Positions 36,563 to 45,568 are shown, numbered from the stretch's first letter. The stretch: DNA of 64,000 nucleotides from Corynebacterium sp. HMSC05H05 (GCF_001807265.1 NZ_KV788391.1:83886-147885), one strand, 5' to 3'. The notes: generated by a model from the letters alone, not told the origin. Numbers and translations: made by a program.

Positions 36563-37663
36563 CTAGCCCGCCAGAACCACCGCCACGGCGGAGCTGTTGT
36601 TCGCGGCCTGCTCCGGGATGCTCGTCGCGCCCTCCGGCAGGTCGCCCTTCGCGCGGGCGGCACCACCGACGCGGCGGGCGATGTCAGCTGCCACCTGCTC
36701 GGCGCCCGGGACGGCCGGGTCGAAGAAGACGTAGGTCTCCGGGAAGACGCCGTAGACCTGCTCCGGCATGTTCATCACCGCGGCGTCGGCGGAGTTGTTG
36801 GCCACGTTGTACTGGCCCTTCAGCTGGTCGGCGGTGCGGCTGGCCAGCTCTGGGGTGCCGGAGTTGTTGTAGACGTAGACCTGGGCCGAAGCGTTGTCGA
36901 GGCCCGCGCCCGCCGGAGCCGGAGCAGGTGCGGGCTGGCCGTTCTCGCCCTGGCCCTCGGCGCCTTCCGGACGATGCGCGTTCGGGTCCTGGGCGTTCGG
37001 GTCCTGGGCGTTGGGGTCATCTGCGCGGTCGCCCTCCTGGCCCGGCTGGCCCTCAGCGCCAGTTGCTGCGCCATCCTGATCAGCACTTTGACCAGCACCC
37101 GGCGTTGCGCCGCCCTGGCCAGCGCCGTCGCCGGCAGGCGCGGCCGGGGAGGTGCCCACCACGGTGGACGAGGTCGTCGCGGCGCCTTCGCCGTCGCCGC
37201 CCTTGTCGTCCTGCGTCATCTTCCAAATCCCCCACAGCGCCAGCAGCGCCGCAACGGCGATCAGGATCATCGCCAGGCCGCGCTTCGGCAGGCCGCCTTC
37301 CGCGGCGCCGCCTGCGGCAGCTGCCTTACGACGATCCTCCGGTTCGCCCTCGTAAGGCTCCTCATAGATGGCGTCGTCGGCGTTGCGGGTGTCGTCTGCG
37401 TAACCTGCGCCGTAATCGACGTCCTCGATGTACTCGGAGTCGTCGTCGCGGCGGTGCGCGCCACGGTACTCGGTGCCGGCACCAGCCACACCAGCGCCAG
37501 CGGCGGAGTAATCGTCGACGATTTCGGCCTCGATCGGCTCGGCGTCGTAGTCGTACGCGCCGTCAAACGAGTCGGTGTTGCCTGTGTAGCGCGTGGAGCC
37601 GGAACCCGGCTCGAACTCGGAGCCGGAGTCGGGACGGTTGTTGCCAAAGTTGTCGTTAGTCAC
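36563..37663 (-). CDS. LytR C-terminal-domain membrane protein
   Basis: About 366 residues starting at GTG 37663 (TAGAGT 7 bases upstream; no SD, likely leaderless). A tyrosine/acid-rich cytoplasmic N-terminus (about 1-125) is followed by one membrane helix (GLAMILIAVAALLALWGIW), a low-complexity extracytoplasmic linker with DPNAQ tandem repeats, and a C-terminal LytR_C domain (VYVYNNSGTPELASRTADQLK...). LytR_C domains sit on cell-wall assembly proteins; a precise role is not known. The neighbouring def/DUF3263 order resembles other corynebacteria and mycobacteria. Confidence 0.85.
   Translation of the reverse strand: MTNDNFGNNRPDSGSEFEPGSGSTRYTGNTDSFDGAYDYDAEPIEAEIVDDYSAAGAGVAGAGTEYRGAHRRDDDSEYIEDVDYGAGYADDTRNADDAIYEEPYEGEPEDRRKAAAAGGAAEGGLPKRGLAMILIAVAALLALWGIWKMTQDDKGGDGEGAATTSSTVVGTSPAAPAGDGAGQGGATPGAGQSADQDGAATGAEGQPGQEGDRADDPNAQDPNAQDPNAHRPEGAEGQGENGQPAPAPAPAGAGLDNASAQVYVYNNSGTPELASRTADQLKGQYNVANNSADAAVMNMPEQVYGVFPETYVFFDPAVPGAEQVAADIARRVGGAARAKGDLPEGATSIPEQAANNSSAVAVVLAG
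36975..37022. repeat. Short tandem repeat encoding DPNAQ
   Basis: A 15-base unit (GTTCGGGTCCTGGGC) in about three copies inside the linker of the LytR_C protein; a likely site of length variation. Confidence 0.7.
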
Positions 37664-37721
37664 ATCGGCAACTCTAACCACACCGCCCCGGAAAGCAGGC
37701 ACAACACACCGTAAAGCTGAA

Positions 37722-37946
37722 CTAGAGGTTGGGGGACCTTTGGCCGTCGCGAAGCCTTTGCAAGCGCCGGACCAGCTGGGGCTCGGCCGCGAGCGCATCG
37801 GGCGAGTCCAGCAAGCGATTCAGATGCTGGTAGTAGCGGATGGGCTGCATGCCCAGCTCAGAGCGCACCGCGTCCTCGCGCGCGCCGATCGACCTGGGGG
37901 CGCGCGCGGCGAAGCGGAGCACGGAAAGGTCGGTCTCTGTAAGCAT
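37722..37946 (-). CDS. DUF3263 protein
   Basis: A 74-residue small protein with the DUF3263 pattern: DLSVLRFAARAPRSIGAREDAVRSELGMQPIRYYQHLNRLLDSP, then LVRRLQRLRD. It resembles a compact helix-turn-helix, and the family is conserved beside def in actinobacteria, function unknown. Only 15 bases separate its ATG from the divergent def ATG, so the two share one AT-rich promoter core. Confidence 0.85.
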   Translation of the reverse strand: MLTETDLSVLRFAARAPRSIGAREDAVRSELGMQPIRYYQHLNRLLDSPDALAAEPQLVRRLQRLRDGQRSPNL

Positions 37947-37947
37947 G

Positions 37948-37959
37948 CCTAATATATTG
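37948..37959. promoter_or_regulatory. Shared divergent -10 region of def and the DUF3263 gene
   Basis: TAATATATTGG contains TAATAT (37950-37955), 6 bases before the def ATG. The opposite strand reads AATATATTA just ahead of the other ATG. Both transcripts would be leaderless and compete for one near-symmetrical box. Confidence 0.55.
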
Positions 37960-37961
37960 GC

Positions 37962-38540
37962 ATGACCATCCGACCCATCGTTATCCACGGCGATCCGGTG
38001 CTGCACGAACCGACCAAAGAAGTCACGCAGCCCGTGGAGGAGCTGCAAGAGCTCATCGCCGACATGCACGAAACCATGGACGCAGCCCACGGCGTGGGCC
38101 TGGCCGCCAACCAGATCGGCGTGCCGCTGCGCATCTTCGTCTACCACTGCCCGGACGGCGACCAGATGCGCCGCGGCACCGTGATCAACCCGGTGCTGGA
38201 GACCTCCGAGATCCCCAAAACCATGCCCGCCGACACCGGCGAGGACGACGAAGGCTGCCTGTCCGTGCCCGGCTACGGCTGGCCCACCGGCCGCGCGGAA
38301 TGGGCGAAGGTGACCGGCCTGGACGAGAACGGCAACGAGATCGAGGTCGAGGGCACCGGCTTTTTCGCCCGCTGCCTGCAGCACGAGACGGGCCACCTGG
38401 ACGGCTTTTTGTACACCGACGTGCTCACCGGCCGCTACAAGAAGGAGGCCAAGCGCGTGATCCGCGACAACGGCTGGAAGGAAGCCGGCCACACTTGGCT
38501 TCCGGGCACGGACGAAGATCCGTTCGGCCACGACGATTAA
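37962..38540 (+). CDS. def: Peptide deformylase
   Basis: Removes the N-formyl group from nascent proteins. All three motifs are present: [18 protein letters not shown] (metal cysteine) and QHETGHLDG (HExxH). The 192-residue length fits actinobacterial Def. Followed by the LADTG surface gene, a GNAT-related gene and xthA, the same order as def-Rv0428c-xthA in mycobacteria with one insertion. Confidence 0.96.
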   Translation: MTIRPIVIHGDPVLHEPTKEVTQPVEELQELIADMHETMDAAHGVGLAANQIGVPLRIFVYHCPDGDQMRRGTVINPVLETSEIPKTMPADTGEDDEGCLSVPGYGWPTGRAEWAKVTGLDENGNEIEVEGTGFFARCLQHETGHLDGFLYTDVLTGRYKKEAKRVIRDNGWKEAGHTWLPGTDEDPFGHDD

Positions 38541-38558
38541 CACGCTAAGATGTTCGCC

Positions 38559-39671
38559 ATGCGTATCCCCGCCGTTATCGCCGCCGCGTCGCTCACCCTC
38601 ACCCCCGCGACGCCCGTGGAGCCAGTTGAGCAGTTGCTTGACGACGTCTCCGTCACCCACACCTCCTCCATCACCGCAATCAACAGCGCGGAGACGGACG
38701 ACGAGGTCCGAGACGTGCTCATCGCGTGGCGCAAGGAGCTCATCGCAGCCTCCGACGAGCTTGCGGAGCTGCGCGAGGAAGCGGCAGAAGACGGCCTGAC
38801 CGAGGAGGAAAAGGCCACCTTCGACGAGGCGTCTGCGGCGCTCAAGCGCGAGCGCGCCGGCGTGCGCCAGCTGCGCGCGGAGCTTCTGCCTGACGACGAA
38901 CCCGTGGTCGTGCCCGCCCCCATCGAAGGTCTCGGCGGGCTCCTCGGCACCACCGCGTTTGACGCGTTCGAGCGCTCCGAGGCCGGCGACGCCCCGATCG
39001 TGTACGGCATCCCCGGCGCGGAACGCACACGCGATGCGGAGTCCGCCGATGAGGATGTTGCGGACGCCGAGCCGACCGTTCCGGTTACAACCAAGCCGAC
39101 CAAGCCGACCAAGCCGACCGTAGTGGAGGAGCCGACCACGTCGACCACCGCCCCAACCAGCACGGCGACCAGCACGGCGACCAGCACTTCCGCCGCGTTC
39201 GGACCCGAGGTGACCCACCGCGTAGAGCGCCTCCAGGACACCGACAACGACGACGAGACCACCACCGAAACCACCTCTTCGGAGACCACGACGGACTCCA
39301 CGACGACGGAGACCTCGTCCACCACCACGGGCACGGCAACCGAATCCGCCACGTCCACCACCACGGCGGCAGAGACGACCACCGGGGCCTCCACCGCGTC
39401 GTCGAGCAGCTCTGCACGTTCGGTGATGGAAAACCGCACCACGTCGGCGACCTCTAGCTCGACCACCTCTAGCTCGACCACCTCCTCCTCGACCACCACG
39501 TCCAAGACCTCCTCGACCACCACGACCGAGGACGACGACGAGCGCGACGACGACCTCGCCGACACCGGCACCCCGATGCGCGCCCTGATCGCCATCGGCA
39601 TGCTCTCGCTGATGATCGGCGCGGCCCTGGTGCTCACCGGCGCGATCCGCCCGCGCGGGGCCCGCAAGTAA
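38559..39671 (+). CDS. Threonine/serine-rich surface protein with LADTG sorting signal
   Basis: About 370 residues. A short signal peptide is followed by a charged helical domain (about 25-115, EVRDVLIAWRKELIAASDELAELREE..., possibly coiled-coil), a proline/threonine stalk with KPT and SSSTT repeats (about 170-330), then LADTG, hydrophobic helix and RPRGARK. It should be anchored by a sortase recognising LAxTG. TAAGAT lies 7 bases before the chosen ATG, so it is probably leaderless; an ATG 9 bases upstream overlaps that box. It is inserted between def and the GNAT/xthA pair. Confidence 0.82.
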   Translation: MRIPAVIAAASLTLTPATPVEPVEQLLDDVSVTHTSSITAINSAETDDEVRDVLIAWRKELIAASDELAELREEAAEDGLTEEEKATFDEASAALKRERAGVRQLRAELLPDDEPVVVPAPIEGLGGLLGTTAFDAFERSEAGDAPIVYGIPGAERTRDAESADEDVADAEPTVPVTTKPTKPTKPTVVEEPTTSTTAPTSTATSTATSTSAAFGPEVTHRVERLQDTDNDDETTTETTSSETTTDSTTTETSSTTTGTATESATSTTTAAETTTGASTASSSSSARSVMENRTTSATSSSTTSSSTTSSSTTTSKTSSTTTTEDDDERDDDLADTGTPMRALIAIGMLSLMIGAALVLTGAIRPRGARK

Positions 39672-39673
39672 AC

Positions 39674-40270
39674 GTGTCCCGGATTTTCCGCTCCGACGAG
39701 GTGGCGGTGGGCGACCGCGTCGTGGTGCGCCAGCGCCGCGGCGAGCACGCCAGCGACATCATCGGGCACGTGCTCAGCCTCGAGCCGCTGGTAATCCGCC
39801 CGCAGGAGGTCGGCGGCTTCCCTTCCTCCAAGGAGGCGATCGAGGTCACGGACCTGCACATCATCAAGAAGCTCTCCCCGCGCACGGTACGCAACTCGGA
39901 GATCCGCGGGCTGGAAAAACGCCTCGCAGACCGCCTCGACGTGCGCGAATCCGCCTGGGCCGGCGGCTGGCTCATGCGCGTCGGCGACACCGATGAGGCC
40001 AGCTCCGCGGTCCCGCTCGGCCCCTCGGCGGGCTTCGAGCCGTTGCCTCTCGACGCCATCCGGTCCTTCTACGACCAGCGGGGACTGCCGGTGCGACTGC
40101 TCATCCCCGAGCGGATCGGCAAACCGGCGTTGAAGGTGCTCGATAGCGCGTGGGAGCTCCAGGACGAGCAAATTGTCTGGGTTGCGGGGGAGTCCTTTGG
40201 TGTGGCGTCGATAGGCAATGTGCCCGAAGGGGCGCTGGAACACCACCGTAGGCGGCTGGCGCTAGGCTAG
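39674..40270 (+). CDS. N-terminal half of a Rv0428c-type GNAT protein (acetyltransferase domain missing)
   Basis: A 198-residue protein with GTG start 2 bases after the previous stop. The N-terminal SH3-like region (VGDRVVVRQRRGEHASDIIGHVLSLEPLVIRP) and middle (RLADRLDVRESAWAGGWLMRVGD...) match the front part of mycobacterial GNAT proteins next to def/xthA. No acetyl-CoA loop (R/Q-x-x-G-x-G/A) is visible and the protein stops where that domain should begin. It may be a reduced form; activity is doubtful. It contains a dispersed 11-mer (40207). Confidence 0.7.
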   Translation: MSRIFRSDEVAVGDRVVVRQRRGEHASDIIGHVLSLEPLVIRPQEVGGFPSSKEAIEVTDLHIIKKLSPRTVRNSEIRGLEKRLADRLDVRESAWAGGWLMRVGDTDEASSAVPLGPSAGFEPLPLDAIRSFYDQRGLPVRLLIPERIGKPALKVLDSAWELQDEQIVWVAGESFGVASIGNVPEGALEHHRRRLALG

Positions 40271-40275
40271 GCCGC

Positions 40276-41067
40276 ATGCGAATCGCCACATGGAACGTCA
40301 ACTCGGTGCGCACCCGCGCCGAGCGGATCGCCGCCTTCCTCGAAAGCGAGGACGTGGACGTGCTGGCGATGCAGGAAACCAAAACCGCCGACGACAAATT
40401 CCCCTACGCCACCTTCGAAGCCGCAGGCTACGAGGTCGCGCACGTGGGGGTCAACCAGTGGAACGGCGTAGCCATCGCCTCGCGCGTGGGACTGGACAAC
40501 GTCCGCGACAGCTTCACCCGCCAACCCGCGTTTGCTAAAAAGGGCGACCCGTCCGTGGAGGCGCGCGCCGTGGGCGCGGTGTGCGGCGGGGTGGACGTGT
40601 GGAGCCTGTACGTGCCCAACGGCCGCGACATCGGCGACCCGCACTACGACTACAAACTGCAGTTCCTCTGGTCCCTGGCCGACCAGGTCGACCCCGGGGA
40701 GCTGCAGCTGTACATGGGCGACTTCAACGTCGCACCCCGCGATACGGACGTGTGGGACGTGTCCTGGTTCGAAGGCAAAACGCACGTGACCGAGCCGGAG
40801 CGCGCCGCCTTCCAGATGCTGCTGGAGGCCGGGCTGTACGAGGTCACGCACGAGCAGCCGTACTCGTTTTGGGACTACAAGGCCATGCGCTTTCAGAAGA
40901 ACGAGGGCATGCTCATCGACTTCCAGCTGGCCACCAAGCCCATGTTCGAGCGGGTCCAGCGCGCGTTCGTGGACGTGGAGGAGCGCAAAGGCAAGGGCGC
41001 GTCCGACCACGCGCCCGTGATCGTGGACTACGACACCCGCGGCCTGACCTACGACGAGGTGCGATGA
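40276..41067 (+). CDS. xthA: Exodeoxyribonuclease III
   Basis: AP endonuclease and 3'-5' exonuclease of base-excision repair, 263 residues. Motifs are ATWNVNSVR at the N-terminus, LAMQETK (metal glutamate), YMGDFNVAP and SDHAPVI (catalytic Asp-His). TAGGCT is 7 bases before the ATG (leaderless). The TGA overlaps the cls start (ATGA). Confidence 0.95.
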   Translation: MRIATWNVNSVRTRAERIAAFLESEDVDVLAMQETKTADDKFPYATFEAAGYEVAHVGVNQWNGVAIASRVGLDNVRDSFTRQPAFAKKGDPSVEARAVGAVCGGVDVWSLYVPNGRDIGDPHYDYKLQFLWSLADQVDPGELQLYMGDFNVAPRDTDVWDVSWFEGKTHVTEPERAAFQMLLEAGLYEVTHEQPYSFWDYKAMRFQKNEGMLIDFQLATKPMFERVQRAFVDVEERKGKGASDHAPVIVDYDTRGLTYDEVR

Positions 41068-42533
41068 GCCTGGATTTGTCCTGGTGGCAGTTCGCGGCCA
41101 TGGTCGTGGACTACGCCATCAAGTTCGTGATGATCGGCGTGGTGCCCGGCGGGCGCAAGCCGTCCTCGGCCAACGCGTGGCTGCTGCTGATCCTGCTTTT
41201 GCCGGTGGTGGGCCTGCCGCTGTACCTGCTGTTCGGCTCCACGTTCGTGTCCCGGCGCCGTCACCGCATCCAAGTCCAGGCGCGGCGCATGCTCGACGGG
41301 GCGTGGGCGGGCCCCGACGACACGAGCGCGCACCTGCCGCCCGAAACCGCCTCGCTGATCCACCTCAACCGCGAACTCACCGGCTACCCCGCCGTCCGCG
41401 GCGAGGTCCGCGCGCTGTGGGCGGACTACCGCAAGACCATGCTGCGCATTGCCAAGCTTATCGACGAAGCATCCGCCTCCATCTCCATCGAAATCTATGC
41501 CGTCGCCTGGGACGACACCACGGACGTGGTGTTCCGGGCGCTGGAGCGCGCCGTGGCGCGGGGCGTGCACGTGCGTCTGCTTTTCGACCACATCGGCTCC
41601 GCCAAATACCCCGGCTTTAGGAAACTGAAGCGGCGGCTGACCGACATCGGCGTGGACTGGCACATGATGCTGCCCCTGGCTCCCCTGCGCGGGCGCTGGC
41701 GCCGCCCCGACCTGCGCAACCACCGCAAGGTCGTGGTCATCGACTCGGAGGTGGCGTTCGTCGGCTCGTTTAACCTCATCGACCGCGGCTACCTCATGCC
41801 GGGCCACGTCCGCGCCGGCCGCCAGTGGGTCGACGCCTTCGTCGAGCTAGAGGGGCCGATCGTCGAGTCCGTCGAGTCCATGTTCGCCGTGGACTGGTAC
41901 ACCGAATCCGGCGAGACACTCGACATTGTGGCTGGAGCTAGGAATGAGGGGGTGGCGGAGCCGTCGACAGGCGATGTGCTCCAGCTTGTCCCCTCCGGGC
42001 CCGGCTACCTCACCGAGCCGAACCTGCGCATGTTCAACTCCATCGTCCACAACGCAAAAGAGCAGCTCACGCTGTGCTCGCCGTACTTCGTGCCCGAGGA
42101 ATCGCTGCTGGAGGCCATCACCTCCGCGTGTTACCGCGGCGTGCGCGTCGACCTCTTCGTCGGCGAAAAGGCCGACCAATTCATGGTGCACCACGCACAA
42201 TCCGCGTACTACGAGGCGCTGCTCGAAGCCGGGGTACGCATCTGGGAATTCCCCGCGCCGTACGTGCTGCACACCAAGTTCGTGCTGGCGGACCCGGGGC
42301 GGGAGGATTCCGTCGGCGTCCTCGGATCCTCCAACATGGACATCCGCTCCTTCTCGCTGAACTACGAATCCTCCCTGTTCGTCGCCTCCGGCGCGCTGCT
42401 TGAGGCGCTGGAACAGCTGGGCGCGAACTACCAGGCCGTCTCGCGCGAGCTGACGCTTGAGCGGTGGGCGCGCAGGCCCTGGTACCGGCGCTACGTGGAC
42501 AACGTGTTGAAGCTGACGTCCGCGCTGCAGTAG
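41064..42533 (+). CDS. cls: Cardiolipin synthase (phospholipase D family)
   Basis: A 489-residue membrane enzyme joining phosphatidylglycerol units to cardiolipin. Two N-terminal helices are followed by two PLD domains with HxKxxxxD signatures: NHRKVVVIDSEVAFVGSFN (about residue 218) and LHTKFVLADPGREDSVGVLGSSNMD (about 400). Its start overlaps the xthA stop. Two dispersed 11-mer copies (41456, 41964) are present. Confidence 0.94.
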   Translation: MSLDLSWWQFAAMVVDYAIKFVMIGVVPGGRKPSSANAWLLLILLLPVVGLPLYLLFGSTFVSRRRHRIQVQARRMLDGAWAGPDDTSAHLPPETASLIHLNRELTGYPAVRGEVRALWADYRKTMLRIAKLIDEASASISIEIYAVAWDDTTDVVFRALERAVARGVHVRLLFDHIGSAKYPGFRKLKRRLTDIGVDWHMMLPLAPLRGRWRRPDLRNHRKVVVIDSEVAFVGSFNLIDRGYLMPGHVRAGRQWVDAFVELEGPIVESVESMFAVDWYTESGETLDIVAGARNEGVAEPSTGDVLQLVPSGPGYLTEPNLRMFNSIVHNAKEQLTLCSPYFVPEESLLEAITSACYRGVRVDLFVGEKADQFMVHHAQSAYYEALLEAGVRIWEFPAPYVLHTKFVLADPGREDSVGVLGSSNMDIRSFSLNYESSLFVASGALLEALEQLGANYQAVSRELTLERWARRPWYRRYVDNVLKLTSALQ

Positions 42534-42623
42534 GGGTTTCGGTGCGCGGTGGTGCGCGGTGGTGCCTCTGTCCCGCCGCGCCGGTCCCCGACGCCTCGCC
42601 ACTCCTTGCTCGCCCCCACCGCT

Positions 42624-42690
42624 AAACCGGCTACCTACAACCGGCCATCAGGCGTTTTAGGGCGTGGTAGCCGGTTGTAGTGAGCCGGTT
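42624..42690. repeat. Palindromic element P4 flanking nuclease gene B
   Basis: Left arm 42624-42645 and right arm 42670-42690 are complementary with about two mismatches. Units AACCGGCTA and AACCGGCCA are 14 bases apart. It lies between the convergent cls and nuclease B genes; nothing else is seen in 42534-42728. Confidence 0.88.
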
Positions 42691-42728
42691 GCGGGCGAAG
42701 TATGCCGCGGCGCGGGAGCGACTATGGC

Positions 42729-43670
42729 CTAGCGTGGACGTCGAGAGGTAGCGGAAATTCGCACCGATGGGTTGGCATCCGCCTCCGCCTTGCTGGCCAA
42801 AATGCGGCGTATGCAATCTTCAGGGTCCCTGATGATTTCGGCTGGGAAAAGACGAATCACCGTATACCCTTGTTCCCTGAGCCAGCGTTCGCGTTTCTCC
42901 TGTTTGATCACTGCCTCGAAAGGCTTGTCTTTGAACTTGAGATACCCGTCGATCTCGATGACCAGCGTCCCCCACAGCAGGTCGACCCGGTAGTACCTCC
43001 CGATCCACATCTGCTCTCTCACCTTGATTCCGCGCAACGCCAACAGCACCCTCACAACGGACTCGAACGGCGACTCCGACAGTGATGAGCTCAAGGCGAC
43101 AGCCTCTTTCACGCGGCCGATCCCCCGCTTGCCCCGCATGCGCTGCGCCACCGCCATAATGTCGTCGCACCACATCTGTTGCTGAAGCGGTGCCATTTCG
43201 CGGTACTGCCCGTCGATGGCCGCAGTAGCGTCCACGAGACCATGGAACCTGGCGATGTCTACGACGGTGCGGGGTGGCGTCGTCAGGCGAAGGGTTGCTC
43301 CCGCGCCCGCACGGTCGATCGGATCACGGACCACGGTGTCGATCTCGGGAACGCTGATGTGGCGGTACACCACCCCTGTCGGCCACTGCTTCTTCGGCGG
43401 AGGGTTGCCGTTGCACTGCGCCAGTTCAACCAGTTCATCCTTGTTGGGGATAACCCACATGCCGTGCATACGGGCAGCGGATCTCCCTACGAGCACCGAT
43501 TTGTACGCAGCCGCCGAAACGGAATAGCAACGGAGATACTCCTGCTCGTGAGATTCAAGGCCATTCCAGTCAGCGATGGCGATGAACTTCGTTGCCGATA
43601 ACTGTCGGCATTCTTGAGATTCGGCTGCTCGCTTAGACATAAGCATCCCAGCTAGGCGTGCGCGATCCAT
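42729..43670 (-). CDS. AbiEi-like / DUF559-type PD-(D/E)XK nuclease protein B
   Basis: A 313-residue paralog of the protein at 8255-9199 with the same layout: AbiEi-like N-terminal part (RSAARMHGM..., TLRLTTPPRTVVDIARFHG) and C-terminal nuclease fold (ESPFESVVRVLL, YRVDLLW, VIEIDGYLKFKDKPFE, REQGYTVIRLF). Putative metal ligands are conserved in both copies. Base composition is somewhat lower in GC than neighbouring genes, suggesting acquisition. It is bracketed by P4 and P5. RBS GGGGGG before the ATG. Confidence 0.8.
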   Translation of the reverse strand: MDRARLAGMLMSKRAAESQECRQLSATKFIAIADWNGLESHEQEYLRCYSVSAAAYKSVLVGRSAARMHGMWVIPNKDELVELAQCNGNPPPKKQWPTGVVYRHISVPEIDTVVRDPIDRAGAGATLRLTTPPRTVVDIARFHGLVDATAAIDGQYREMAPLQQQMWCDDIMAVAQRMRGKRGIGRVKEAVALSSSLSESPFESVVRVLLALRGIKVREQMWIGRYYRVDLLWGTLVIEIDGYLKFKDKPFEAVIKQEKRERWLREQGYTVIRLFPAEIIRDPEDCIRRILASKAEADANPSVRISATSRRPR

Positions 43671-43760
43671 GGTCCCCCCAGATTCTGGCCATCCCCCGTT
43701 GACAGGTAAAGGCTAGCAAAGCGCACCCGCACGCGCCTGTCGATCCCCTCCCCGAAACAA

Positions 43761-43828
43761 GAACCGGCTACCTAGTACCGGCTGTGTGCCGGAAAAGGGC
43801 AAGGCAGCCGGTTGTAGGTAGCCGGTTT
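43761..43828. repeat. Palindromic element P5 flanking nuclease gene B
   Basis: Left arm 43761-43783 and right arm 43806-43828, three mismatches, 22-base loop. Units AACCGGCTA and TACCGGCTG are 14 bases apart. Same family as P3 and P4. Confidence 0.88.
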
Positions 43829-43902
43829 GCGCGTTGTGGTGCGGGAGGCGGGGCGGCGGCAAGGCTGGAGGGGCGGCGGGAGGAGGGGCGGACCCAAACC
43901 CC

Positions 43903-44634
43903 CTACGCGTCGCGGGTCTCCAGCAGCACCACGCCAATGATCCACGCCGCGACGGCCCACACCGCGAAGATCAACAGCGACACGGGCAGCGTCCAGTCCT
44001 GGGTGGGGCTGTTGGTCATGAACGCCATGAGGTTGCCAAACGGCAGGAACTTGGCCACGTCGGCGCCGTAGCGCGGGATGAAGCCGACGATGGATTCCAC
44101 CAGCAGCATCATGCCCATGCCGGTGACCACTGCGCCCGAGGTGTTGCGCGTGATCCAGCCCACGCCCTGCTGGAACAGGGTGATCAGGGCCATGCCGAGG
44201 GGGATGGCCCACAGGGCGCGTCGGGAGGCGGTGTTGCTCACCCAATTCGCGGGCACGGGCGCGGTGAGATCGCCGACCATAAACGCGACGGCGAGCCCCA
44301 CGAAGGTCAAAAGCGCGGCCAAAACAGCCCCGAGCACAAGCTTTGCGACGGCCACCTGCCACCGCTTCGGCGCCACCCTGAAGTTTGTCGGTGGGATGCC
44401 GAACCGGTACTCGGTGGTCACGGTCATGGAGGCCTGTACGATCACGACGATCGCGACGGTCAGGGCCATGGTCGCGGCGACGGTCAGGGGCGCATAGGGC
44501 ATGCCGCCGAGTTTGGAAGCAAACCCGAACAGGGCTCCGTAGAAGGCGCCGAAGACGATGATCAGCGCGGAGGTCCACCAGAAGGAGGCGGTGGAGCGCA
44601 GTTTGGTCCACTCGGCGGGAAACAGGTTAAGCAT
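43903..44634 (-). CDS. ABC-2 type transporter permease
   Basis: A 243-residue membrane protein with six helices; begins MLNLFPAEWTKLRST, the typical start of ABC-2 exporter permeases next to a single ATPase. ATG at 44634 overlaps the ATPase stop by 8 bases. Substrate unknown (drug or antimicrobial-peptide exporters share this design). Confidence 0.88.
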   Translation of the reverse strand: MLNLFPAEWTKLRSTASFWWTSALIIVFGAFYGALFGFASKLGGMPYAPLTVAATMALTVAIVVIVQASMTVTTEYRFGIPPTNFRVAPKRWQVAVAKLVLGAVLAALLTFVGLAVAFMVGDLTAPVPANWVSNTASRRALWAIPLGMALITLFQQGVGWITRNTSGAVVTGMGMMLLVESIVGFIPRYGADVAKFLPFGNLMAFMTNSPTQDWTLPVSLLIFAVWAVAAWIIGVVLLETRDA

Positions 44635-45568
44635 TGGTACCTCCGGAGACGTACTGGGCGTGGCCCTCGGTGGATTGCATGTAGGCCTCTTCGAGGGAGG
44701 CGCGGCGCTCGGCAAGCTCGGACAGCGGCACCCCGGCGGCGAAGGCGACGCGGCCGACGTCATCGGAGGTGCGGTCCGGGATCTCGAACACGGCGCGGCC
44801 GTCGCCGTCGACCGCGCGCGTGAACGGCATGGCCACATCCGCGTGCTGCAGCGCCGCGGCCAGCGCGGCGGCGGCGTCTTCGGTGGGGGTGCGCACGATG
44901 GTGGTCACGCCGGAGTTTTCGCGGATGAACTCCGCCATGGACGTGTTGGCCACGAGGCGGCCGCGGCCGATGATGATCAGGTCCTCGGCGGTCTGCGCCA
45001 TTTCGGCGAGCAGGTGGGAGGACACCAAAACGGTGCGCCCCTCGGCGGCCAGGGACTGCAGCAGTCCGCGCACCCAGCGGATGCCGGCGGGGTCGAGGCC
45101 GTTGACGGGCTCGTCCAGGATCAGGTATTCCGGGTCGCCGAGCAGCGCCGCCGCGATGCCAAGGCGTTGCCCCATGCCGAGGGAGAATCCGCCGACGCGT
45201 TTGCCGGCGACGTCGCTTAAGCCCACCAGCTCGAGCACCTCGTCGACGCGGGTGCGGGGCAGTCCGGCGGCTTGCGCTTGCCAGAGCAGGCTGGCGCGGG
45301 CGGAGCGGTTGGGGTGGACACCTTTGGCGTCGAGAAGCGCGCCCACTTTGCGCGACGGATTCTGCAGCGAGCGGTAGGGCACGCCGTCGATGAGCGCGGT
45401 GCCGGAGGTGGGGCGGTCCAGGCCCAGGATCATGCGCATGGTGGTGGATTTCCCTGCGCCGTTGGGTCCGAGGAAGCCGGTGACGACGCCGGGTTTGACG
45501 GTGAACGTGAGGTCGTCAACCGCTTGGACGGCGCCGTACCGTTTGGTCAGGCCTTGCACTTCAATCAT
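44627..45568 (-). CDS. ABC transporter ATP-binding protein
   Basis: A 313-residue ATPase of the DrrA/CcmA type. Walker A GPNGAGKST, signature FSLGMGQRLGIA, Walker B YLILDEPVNGLDP and the switch histidine in VLVSSHLLAEM are all visible. A C-terminal extension follows, as in exporter ATPases. ATG 45568 is preferred; CATACT 7 bases upstream could drive a leaderless transcript in addition to read-through from the overlapping NUDIX gene. Confidence 0.93.
   Translation of the reverse strand: MIEVQGLTKRYGAVQAVDDLTFTVKPGVVTGFLGPNGAGKSTTMRMILGLDRPTSGTALIDGVPYRSLQNPSRKVGALLDAKGVHPNRSARASLLWQAQAAGLPRTRVDEVLELVGLSDVAGKRVGGFSLGMGQRLGIAAALLGDPEYLILDEPVNGLDPAGIRWVRGLLQSLAAEGRTVLVSSHLLAEMAQTAEDLIIIGRGRLVANTSMAEFIRENSGVTTIVRTPTEDAAAALAAALQHADVAMPFTRAVDGDGRAVFEIPDRTSDDVGRVAFAAGVPLSELAERRASLEEAYMQSTEGHAQYVSGGTNA

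Noticed and set aside
39089..39170. Tandem AAGCCGACC and AGCACGGCGACC repeats in the LADTG gene
   Set aside because: Ordinary low-complexity Thr/Pro/Ser stalk coding; noted in the gene entry, not treated as a separate element.
37722..39218. Leftward ORF of 498 codons ending in the DUF3263 sequence
   Set aside because: Only the last 74 codons are real; the rest is antisense to def and the LADTG protein.
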